The translations under genes and the position numbers were made by a program. Under the pieces are notes generated by a model. It worked only from the letters and a program-made list of their open reading frames with translations. It was not told where the DNA came from and searched no databases. 64,000 nt of DNA from Gigantopelta aegis (Eukaryota > Mollusca > Gastropoda > Neomphalida > Peltospiridae): the NCBI RefSeq assembly GCF_016097555.1, contig NC_054701.1, positions 1,774,091 through 1,838,090 of the forward strand, given 5' to 3'. Below are positions 10,501-22,500 of this stretch, piece by piece; position 1 is the stretch's first letter, and each line of letters starts with the position of its first letter.

Positions 10501-13500
10501 TAACATTACTGTTGATCGGGTAAACAACATACCCCAACCTCGAGTTTAACATTACTGTTGATCGGGTAGAAAACATGCCCCAACCTCGAGTTTAACATTA
10601 CTGCTGATCGGGTAAACAACATACCCCAAACTCGAGTTTAACATTACCCCAAACCTCGAGTTTAACATTACTGTTGATCGGGTAAACAACATACCCCAAC
10701 CTCGAGTTTAACATTACTGTTGATCGGGTAGACAACATGCCCCAACCTCGAGTTTAACATTACTGTTGATCGGGTAGACAACATACCCCAACCTCGAGTT
10801 TAACATTACTGTTGATCGGGTAGAAAACATACCCAAACCTCGAGTTTAACATTACTGTTGATCAGGTAGAAAACATACCCCAACCTCGAGTTTAACATTA
10901 CTGTTGTCAGGTAGAAAACATACCCCAACCTCGAGTTTAACATTACTGTTGATCGGGTAGAAAACATGCCCCAACCTCGAGTTTAACATTACTGTTGACC
11001 GGGTAGAAAACATACCCCAACCTCGAGTTTAACATTACTGTTGACCGGGTAAACAACATGCCCCAACCTAGAGTTTAACATTACTGTTGATCGGGTAGAC
11101 AACATACCCCAACCTCGAGTTTAACATTACTGTTGATCGGGTAGAAAACATACCCCAACCTCGAGTTTAACATTACTGTTGATCGGGTAGAAAACATACC
11201 CCAACCTCGAGTTTAACATTACTGTTGATCGGGTAGAAAACCTACCCGAACCTCGAGTTTAACATTACTGTTGATCGGGTAGAAAACCTACCCCAACCTC
11301 GAGTTTAACATTACTGTTGATCGGGTAGAAAGCCTACCCCAACCTCGAGTTTAACATTACTGTTGATCGGGTAAACAACCTACCCCAACCTCGAGTTTAA
11401 CATTACTGTTGATCGGGTAGAAAACATACCCCAACCTCGAGTTTAACATTACTGTTGATCGGGTAGAAAACATACCCCAACCTCGAGTTTAACATTACTG
11501 TTGATCGGGTAGAAAACATGCCCCAACCTCGAGTTTAACATTACTGTTGATCGGGTAAACAACATACCCCAACCTCGAGTTTAACATTACTGTTAATCAC
11601 GTAAAAAACATACCCCATCCTTGATTTTGATTCCACCTGTCTTGGTCTCTATCTCGATCTAAAAAGAGTGAGCAATAATTAATATTTTTAAATAACATTA
11701 AACAAAGCTGAAGATGAATTCAAATTCATTACTGATACAAAAATAGACATCTCTGCCCCTTCCCCCCCCACCCCCACCCCCCCAAAACAAAAACAACAAA
11801 TCCACAAAAAGTCTTAGCTAGGCTAGAATATGTTTTTAAAAAATGGTGAAAACCTAACTTGCTAAGAAGATGCACCACATCAAAGGTTAAATCAATCCAA
11901 CAATCATAACGGAAAGTTGTTCAGATTTTACAGATGTAAATGACCGTGGACAAAAAACAATCCTGAAAACTTTAGTGAGTTTAAAATTGTAGGAAGAAGT
12001 TCCCGAGGAGAGAACGATTTTTTAAATTACACTAAAATCCAACATTATGGAAAAATGTAATTTGAGGTTTTCATCTCTGATGACGGAGTAGAAAGCCAAG
12101 ATCAAAATGCCCCAACCTCACCAGAATGTGAATAAAAAACACATTATGAAGATTCAACATAGCAAATGAATACAATACAAATAACAGTAACAACACCATG
12201 GCTATTTGTCACCATACAATTACATGAACAGTGAAGCCAGGATCTACAGGCCTATGTACCAAACTAACTTTCTCAGATATAAACATATGCCTAGTTAGAC
12301 GACAAGTTTGTCATACTGCACCAAATACAGAGGTTTCAAAACAGACTTCACTTTGGTATACTCACTCCATCCCCCTTGCCTCCCTTCTCCGCGATCTAAA
12401 AGAAATGGTGTAAAATTAGGACCCAACGGGCCAGACATGACCAAATAGGAATATGGAGGCACAACACACAATGATTTGCAGATGTTTACAATCCACGATA
12501 CCAGTGATAAATACAGAAACAATAGCAGCTGTCACACGATAAGAGAAAGTTGAAGCATAAAGCCAATAAAACAGAGAGATGAAAACATCAAGGAAATATA
12601 ATCACCATCAAATGACAGTTCAACATAACAAATATCAAATGGATCAGAATAAAGAATGTGACACTAATTGCTTTTTCAAGATGGTAACCAGAGATGTGAA
12701 ACAAATGGTCCTCCCAAAACAAAATGGAAATAAAATATACAAGTACAATACTATAATAACTAAACTACGTTTACAAGAACACCCCACTTATTATACAACT
12801 ACCTCAACAGATAGTTAGAGAACATGGAAATATACAAACACACATTAATAATAAATATATAAAACTTCATATATGTTATTTTCACTTCCTATTTATTGCA
12901 CTCGTTTATTGTGCGCAAGAATATATATGCATGTTATTGTGCAATATAAACGAGTGGAATTAAATAGGAAGTGAAAACAATGTATGTGAAGTTCTGTATT
13001 TATTACATGCCTTCTTTTATTTTTTACAAAAACGTTTTTTAATTTAACATCATAACTATACTTTCTTAAATATATTGCTCAATCTTCCTTTCATGGATTT
13101 ACTTAACATTAAGAATCACACTCTGTGGCAATGTTGTGTCATGTTTAAATACGATGTGACATAATTTGTAAACCAGACAAGACATCAGTAATAAAAAGGC
13201 GCAAACGCCAGTAAAATAAAAAAGGGATTTCCTCATTTACCAGTTGACATGTTTTATCATATTAAGATTGAATAGGTATGTAATAATAACAAAGCTGACA
13301 TTGACATCCCATCTACAACAGATTTCAGGTTTTATATACTTACTCCATCCCCCTTGCCTCCCTTCACCGCGATCTAAACAAAGAAATGGTCATAATTAAT
13401 AGTTATGGATGTGGTGACATGGAAATAAAATACAAAACTAAAATTAGCATTCAATATTGTCAATATAAAACCAGTGTAACAAAAGATTACAACTACTGAA

Positions 13501-16500
13501 CTAGTTGTAGTCATGGAAACCAGACAAAATAGAATGATTTACACTCATCCCTATGGGGAGACATCCAACCCACTTAAAAGAAAATAATTAAATATTAAAA
13601 GCTGTAGTTAAAGTTAACTCTTCCCCTATTAACACAGAGCAGATAGGAACGTATGTATACCAAAATTCATATATATATATGTAGATGTAATGAAACTGGA
13701 CATGAAATCATGTCAACACAAAGAAGATAGGAACGTATGTATACCAAGATTTATATATATATATATTTAGATGTAATGAAACTGGACATGAAATCATGTC
13801 ACAAGTGAACACATTGAAATAAAATTTCATGTCCGTTTTAACTCAAATGTGTTTTGGTTTTGGGATTATTTTTTAAGTCAATGTAATGTGATTTTTGTTT
13901 TCTTGATACAAGCCAAAACCTTTTTTTTTTTTGGATATGTTATTTTTAAAACCTGTCAAATATTTTATTTCTAATCATATCAATATATTTGTGATTTACG
14001 TTTTTTGTCAATATATTAAATGGTGATCAGAATGTATTACAATTTACTAGGGGATGGGATCTGTTACTAGGGGGTGGGATCTGTTACTAGAGGGTGGGAT
14101 CTGTTACTAGGGGGTGGGATCTGTTACTAGGGGGTGGGATCTGTTACTAGGGGGTGGGATCTAGCTCAGTCAGTAGAGTGCTCATCTCAAGTGCTTGGGT
14201 TGTATGATCAAACACCTTAGTGGACCCATTGGGTTTTCCCCATCCCAACCAGTATATCAAAGATCCCAACCAGTATATCAAAGATCCCAACCAGTATATC
14301 AAAGGCTGTCCTATCTGTGGGAAAGAGCATATATAAAAGATCCCATTTTTTTTTTTTTAAATGTGTCAGAATTATCGAATGTGTATTGATTGATTAATCA
14401 ATGTGCTCTAGTGGTGTTGTTAAACCAAACAATCTTCAACTGTTACAGTGCTAATGACTGTATGTCAAAATTACCAACTGTTTGACATCCAACAGCCGAT
14501 GATTAATAAATCAATGTGCTCTAGTGGTGTTGTTAAATTAAACAAACTTTTACTTTTCAACTGAGTAGAATTAATTCATTATTTAAAATGTGGCTGTTTT
14601 AGTGAAGTTAGTTTAGGTTGTGCAAACAGAAATGTTTCGGGACACACTCGACTCAACCACACATAAAGAGATTTAGAGTACTTACTCCATCCCCCTTGCC
14701 TCCCTTGATCTCCACGATCTAAACCAGAAAAGGGAAAAATGAGCACATAACCAAAACATACAAACAATGAGTAAACACATTTAACCTTTCTAAATCAGGG
14801 CACAATATTTCACGCGAACCGCCATTCTGTTCGCGTGTCGGTTACGCAAAATTAAATTTACGCGAACCGCAAATTGGTTACGTCATGACCTGTAAACGTT
14901 CAGAAATTAAAACTTGCAAACTTCACGATTACAGGATGTTTATTCACGCAGACATACTCCTAGTATTACGACAAATGTTTTAGACTGATTTTTAAATACT
15001 TGATGCGCAGCAAACCAGTAACAACGTTATATTGCAACAGTTGTAACTTGCGACCAGTCTAAACTTTTAAAAAAGTTCTAAAGAAATGTGCTCGGACTGC
15101 TTGGGACGGCTAAATTATCTGCAGCTATTTTATCGCTAAAGGAATATATGTAGATATAATATTGGATTGGCTATAATTTTGCATATGTTAAAAACAGTTT
15201 TAACTTAAACAGGAATCCAAAAGCATCACATCGCATAATGAGCTTTAAAAAACAAACATTTAGAACGTCACTGTAGTATAGAAGTACCATCGATAAAGTG
15301 AAAGTAGCACATTACACAGAGTACGCATGTGCGTAATGCAAAAACATAATCCGGGAATAGGTGGAGGCTGTCTGTAATTGTTCTATAAAATATCCTCTTA
15401 AAATTGACTCGAAAAAGCTCAGAATGCATCTACAGCGAGTTTCAAAATTTTCACAGGGGGAGGCCTTCAGAATCCCCCGGCTCGAGCACGCCTTTGGTGT
15501 GCGTAATCCTAAACAAAAATGTCTGGTTACGCCCCTGTATTTTGTTTCAATACTGGGGCTGATATTCAGTTCTTTTATAATATTGTTAACTTTAGCAAGC
15601 ATTAAAGAATTTTTTTGTTGGTAAAAATGTTTTATTTTGTATTTGTTTTTACTTTATGTTTGAGCTAAAAACAATGTATTTAAAATATAATTTCAACGTA
15701 AATTTGGAGTAACCAATCAGGTAACCCACGGGTTAAGCAAATATAATTCACGTAACCGAACAATTGGTTACCTAGGTAAAAACCACGTGAACCGACTTCC
15801 GGTTACCTCAGATTTCGAAATATTGTCCCCTGTAAATCAACGATGGTCATATAAAAAAACTAACACACTTGACTCCAACACACAAAGAGAGATTAGAGTA
15901 CTTACTCCATCCCCCTTGCCTCCCTTGATCTCCACGATCTAAACCAGAAATGGGAAAAATTAGCACATAACCAAAACATACAAACAATGAGTAAACACAT
16001 TTAACCTTTTTAAATCAACGATGATCATACAAAAAAACTAACATTTTAAATTATTCATTTTTGTAATTCTGATATAATATATGAAGAATATTTTAATGCA
16101 AATAAAACTTATAACTTGGATAATTTTATGATCTTAAACTTACTTGGTGACAATCTTCATGGGCATGTAATCATGTATATTTTCAGCTTTTTACTGCTAA
16201 ATCTTAAAGTTTGTACTAAAACAGAATTTTTAACAATGCACCTCCTGAGTGTGGAATCACAAATGACAACAATCAGGGGATCTCGATTTCTCGTTTTAAA
16301 AGTTATTACTTAGGATAGAAACCTACAAATCATGACATTAATCTAACACAAATACATATATAAATAAATTAGTGGAAGCTGGAACAAAGTACTACATGTT
16401 GTACAACACAGAGCAATCAACAGAGGCAACAACATTAAAGAAATGAGTACACGTTGGTTAAAAGTATTAAACGTACTAAAATTTACTGTTAATTTCCCTC

Positions 16501-19500
16501 AAAGTTGTTTTTTATTAATTTGTGTAAACACTATATGACAATTACAAAATAAAAACAAACTCTGTTAGAACCTAGAAAAATATATTAATTTAAAAATCGC
16601 ATTTCACATTACTGTGTAGTTAATACAAATGAAATATATGCTGTGTAGAAATTACTGTAGCTAACAAATTAGAATGATACAACCAAATGAAAAAATAAAA
16701 TTGCATAGTACACTTTATCAATGTACAATTACTACATGGTTTTAGGGGTATTTACAATATTAGAAAAAAAAAAAAAAAATTGTTAAACTGAAAACTATGT
16801 ATGAACTGGATTTGTTGGGTTTATAAAGCCAGAATATTTATGAAATAGAAAATAAGAAATAAGACATTTTATTTCAGTCTATTAACTTGTGACATCATTT
16901 TCAGCCATATATAAAGATCTGTTGTGACACATGCACCAAGCTATTCAACAAGAGACTGGTACTATGAGGACTGGCACGCATATAAAACCGTTCATGTTTA
17001 CGTGGGGGCCACACTTACTCCAGTTTTGACCTTGATTTTGCTGATAGTACTGTGGCTGATCTGAAAAACAGAAAGCAATAATATTAAAACATGTTAAAAG
17101 TAAAAACAAAGAATGCCATAATTACACTTCATCTTAAAAATGCATTGCTGTAAGTTCATCTCAAGAACAATGGGTTATTCTAAGCACCAGTTTATCGTCA
17201 GCAATGCATTGCTGTAAGTTCATCTCAAGAACAATGGGTTATTCTAAGCACCAGTTTATCGTCAGCAATTTTTCACTTAGTTCTTTTTCACTAATGACTA
17301 TGCATTATTTTTGTGTTAAAAGCCAAGAACTAGTTTAAAAAAAATTTTAATTCTATATAAATGCATACTTTAAAAATGACAGAAATCAACTATTTTTCTT
17401 TGTTAATTCAAGAAAGAAAAAAAGAAAACAAATTGTAGTATTTATACACATAAATATGAACAAAATTGTTATCCAATGCAAACCTAGAGATATGGTTGTG
17501 AAACCTAGAGATATGGTTGTGAAAACTGTTGGTTCAAGTAAATAAAGTTTGTGTTTTAGCAAACTGTTTCAAGAGAAAGCTCGTGTATACTGACTTTGTT
17601 TGTGGAATCACTCAATGTGGAGAGGTTCTCCAGTAAATAAAGTTTGTGTTTTAGCGAACTGTTTCAAGAGAAAGCTCGTGTATACCCACTTTGTTTGTGG
17701 AATCACTCAATGTGGAGAGGTTCTCAAGTAAATAAAGTTTGTGTTTTAGTGTCAGACATATGGTTAAGGACCACACAGATTTTGAGAGGAAACCCGCTGT
17801 CGCCACTACATGGGCTACTCTTTCCAATTAGCAGCAATGGATCTTTTATTTGTGCTTCCCACAGGCAGGATAGCACAAACCATGGCCTTTGTTGAACCAG
17901 TTACGGATCACTGGTCGGTGCAAGTGGTTTACACCTACCCATTGAGCCTTGCGGAGCACTCACTCAGGGTTTGGAGTCGGTATCTGGATTAAAAATCCCA
18001 TGCCTCGACTGGGATCCGAACCCATTACCTACCAGCCTCTAGACCGATGGCCTAACCACGATGCCACCGAGGCCAGTGCCCAAAGCAACAAATGCTTATT
18101 AAGAAAATGACTCTGCAGTTGTCAACTATGTAGTGTTGTATACTGTAAAATCATGAAATTAATGTGAAAAATGCGGCGAACACATCGAAGCAATAATAAC
18201 TTGACGCATTTTGTTTAGTCTCATTCCCAATACAAAAAATGTGCAGGATTTTACTATATTACTTCTAAATAAAATAAAACGTTTATAATATAAAGATGAA
18301 ACAAAATACAAAAACAATTTTTGTTAAACGTCTTTTTGTGAATACTTCAAGAATCTTTCTTTCGTTTCGATGTTGCCATTCTATTTTCACTTTCCTGGAA
18401 TATCATAGCGGTTATATAATACAGTGATGTTCCAAATGTTTTGTTTTTAGAAAGCTAATTTTGCGATGTGAGTATTTTTCAAATTTTCTTACACTTCTGG
18501 ATTACTGTATACATTTAAACTGTTTTGAACATTTGTAAAATTATAATCAACAAATTTTATTACTAATATATTCCTTTAAAAATGAAACAGTAGAAAATTA
18601 TATAACTGTAACCAACAATCCATGCGTATTTCTTCAAACCATTTGGCTCGACTCTATACATGGCATTTAATTTAGACTGGTCGCAAGTTGTCACTGTTGC
18701 AATATATCGCATTTGTTAATGTCTATTCCTGTGCTGCGCATCAAGTGTATAAAATCAGTCTAAAACATTTGTTAGAATAATAAGTATGCGTTTGCTTGAA
18801 ATATTGTGCCCTGTAATAGCGACCCGTTTACCTTTTATTCCTACTGGTGGATTAATTAGAAGCAATCACCACACAAAAGTGCGAGGTATACCCTTAACAA
18901 TAAGGTGTAGTTATACTAATTACACTACTTTAAGTAATTAGGGCTTCCTGGTCGACCCACCATGCGATTAGCTTCAGGTTATGTAGTAGCTGTGAAAACA
19001 ACTACTGACTTCTTTTAACATGAAAGATGAAGCCCAAACAATATAATAACAACACAACTGTGGTTTTTATGTGATGTGGACTTTTGCCCAACGCATTAAT
19101 AAAAATACGCATTTTTGTTCACTCATGTACGAACGCAATAATATCATGACGTATTAATTACATGATTTACAGTTTAAATTTATTACATACCTATTAATCT
19201 TACTATAGTAATAAAGATAATTCTGACTGTTCAATAAAAAAAATCTTTTATTGAACATATGTGTGATACCAAATCTCACATGCCTTGTACGTGTTCATTC
19301 GAATGACACCATGTTCCTTGCTAGGAATGATGTCATGTTCCTAGCCAGGAATGACGCCATGTTCCTAGCCAGGAATGACATCATGTTCCTAGCCAGGAAT
19401 GACGCCATGTTCCTAGCCAGGAATGATGTCATGTTCCCATCCAGGAATGACACCATGTTCCCAGCCAGGAATGATGCCATGTTCCTAGCCAGGAATAATG

Positions 19501-22500
19501 TCATGTTCCTAGCCAGGTATAATGTCATGTTCCTAGCCAGGAATGACACCATCTTCCTAGCCAGGAATGACATGTTCCTAGCCAGGAATAACATGTTCCT
19601 AGCCAGGAATGACACCATGTTCCTAGCCAGGAATGACGCCATGTTCCTAGCCAGGAATGACACCATGTTCCTAGCCAGGAATGACACCATGTATCTAGCC
19701 AGGAATGATGTCATGTTCCTAGCCAGGAATGACACCATGTTCCTAGCCAGGAATGATGTCATGTTCCTAGCCAGGAATGACACCATGTATCTAGCCAGGA
19801 ATGATGTCATGTTCCTAGCCAGGAATGATGACATGTTCCTAGCCAAGAATGACACCATGTTCCTAGTCAGGAATGATGTCATGTTCCTAGTCAGGAATGA
19901 TGTCATGTTCCTAGCCAGGAATGATGTCATGTTCCTAGCCAGGAATGATGTCATGTTCCCAGCCAGGAATGACACCATGTTCCCAGCCAGGAATGATGCC
20001 ATGTTCCTAGCCAGGAATAATGTCATGTTCCTAGCCAGGTATAATGTCATGTTCCTAGCCAGGAATGACACCATGTTCCTAGCCAGGAATGACATGTTCC
20101 TAGCCAGGAATGACACCATGTTCCTAGCCAGGAATGACACCATGTTCCTAGCCAGGAATGACATGTTCCTAGCCAGGAATGACACCATGTTCCCAGCCAG
20201 GAATGATGCCATGTTCCTAGCCAGGAATAATGTCATGTTCCTAGCCAGGAATGACACCATGTTCCTAGCCAGGAATGACACCATGTTCCTAGCCAGGAAT
20301 GACATGTTCCTAGCCAGGAATAACATGTTCCTAGCCAGGAATGACACCATGTTCCTAGCCAGGAATGACGCCATGTTCCTAGCCAGGAATGACACCATGT
20401 TCCTAGCCAGGAATGACACCATGTTCCTAGCCAGGAATGATGTCATGTTCCTAGCCAGGAATGACACCATGTATCTAGCCAGGAATGATGTCATGTTCCT
20501 AGCCAGGAATGACATGTTCCTAGCCAAGAATGACACCATGTTCCTAGTCAGGAATGATGTCATGTTCCTAGTCAGGAATGATGTCATGTTCCTAGCCAGG
20601 AATGATGTCATGTTCCTAGCCAGGAATGATGTCATGTTCCCAGCCAGGAATGACACCATGTTCCCAGCCAGGAATGATGCCATGTTCCTAGCCAGGAATA
20701 ATGTCATGTTCCTAGCCAGGTATAATGTCATGTTCCTAGCCAGGAATGACACCATGTTCCTAGCCAGGAATGACATGTTCCTAGCCAGGAATGACACCAT
20801 GTTCCTAGCCAGGAATGACACCATGTTCCTAGCCAGGAATGACATGTTCCTAGCCAGGAATGACACCATGTTCCTAGCCAGGAATGACACCATGTTCCTA
20901 GCCAGGAATGAAAGAAAGAAAGAAATGTTTTATTTAACGACACACTCAACACATTTTATTTACGGTTATATGGCGTCAGACATATGGTTAAGGACCACAC
21001 AGATTTTGAGAGGAAACCCGCTGTCGCCATTACATGGGCTACTCTTCCGATTGGCAGCAAGGGATCTTTTATTTGCACTTCCCACAGGCAGGATGGCACA
21101 AACCAAGGCCTTTGTTGAACCAGTTATGGATCACTGGTCGGTGCAAGTGGTTTACACCTACCCATTGAGCCTTGCGGAGCACTCACTCAGGGTTTGGAGT
21201 CGGTATCTGGATTAAAAATCCCATGCCTCGACTGGGATCCGAACCCAGTACCTACCAGCCTGTAGACCGATGGCCTGCCACGACGCCACTGAGGCCGGTA
21301 GCCAGGAATGATGTCATGTTCCTAGCCAGGAATGACACCATGTTCCTAGCCAGGAATGATGTCATGTTCCTAGCCAGGAATGATGTCATGTTCCTAGCCA
21401 GGAATGACATCATGTCCCTAGCCAGGAATGACATCATGTTCCTAGCCAGGAATGACATCATGTTCCTAGCCAGGATGCTCAGCGTTCCATCAATTCCATA
21501 AAATTCAACCAACTTTCCAGATGAAGTAAGTTATGTTATTTAATTAAACTTTTATTAATCATAATAGAGAAAGGTGGTATGTAATAAATACAGAACCACA
21601 TACTAGTTGTTTTATTTATTGCACTCGTTTATCATGCGCAAATTTTATACCACTCGACTGCTACGCGATCTCGTGGTATAATATTCTTGCACACTATAAA
21701 CTCATGGAATAAATAATATAGCAAAACAACAACTGGTATGTGGTTCAGTCTATTTATGACACCGTGGAACAAGACATGCCTTTCAGATAACATTACATCA
21801 ATGTTGCCAAGAGATTATCAGCAGCTTCTTGAAGAAATATTGTTGTGTTGTTATATTATAAGTGTTAGTTGTGACCTGTATATATGGAACAAAGGTTTCT
21901 TAAACGTCATCCATGTAGAGTTTAATTAGCAGATATTATGTGTATAAGAGCTGGTAAAGAAAAGTTTAGAATATGATGCAAGAAACTAATATCAATTCAA
22001 AAAGCTAATCTTTATTATTTGTCTTTTATATGAACTTCAGTACAGACAAGACAGCACAAACCATAACCTTAAATATAGAAAATGTGAAACCTTGATTGAA
22101 ATGGACAAATGAATTACTCAGGTGGTCAAGAAAACCATTTGTTAAACACCAAACAAAGAAAGACACCCCTAACACTGATGACAAGTGTCTCATTATAAAA
22201 CTCTCATCCAATACCGAGAGGACGCCACCACCCAAAGATTCCAATCACCAAGCCAACATCTGTGTCAGCCTTACCAGTCACAACACAGCTTCTGTGAACA
22301 GAGTGGCATCATGCAGTTAGTAGTGGAATACTAATACTAAACACTAATCATCTACTACTACTACTTAGTTATAAGTAGGTTAAAATGACCTAAACGTTAA
22401 GGATACAAAAGAAATTGACAACAATCAGTTGACAGGTTGCTAGTCATTTCGTACTATGGTCATTTTGTACCATAGTCATTTCGTACCTAATTTGGTCGTT

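Noticed and set aside
7917..11613. CRISPR-like regular repeats
   Set aside because: Here and in the other arrays the whole unit repeats, including the would-be spacers, and the DNA is eukaryotic. They are minisatellites.
15312..15624. Frames of 96 and 87 residues
   Set aside because: They lie inside the non-autonomous 14796-15832 element and have no transposase motifs.
19251..21215. 654-residue + frame and 532-residue - frame
   Set aside because: Both are made of a 24-bp minisatellite plus a SINE. Unit length divisible by three explains the openness, and there is no family similarity or splice link.
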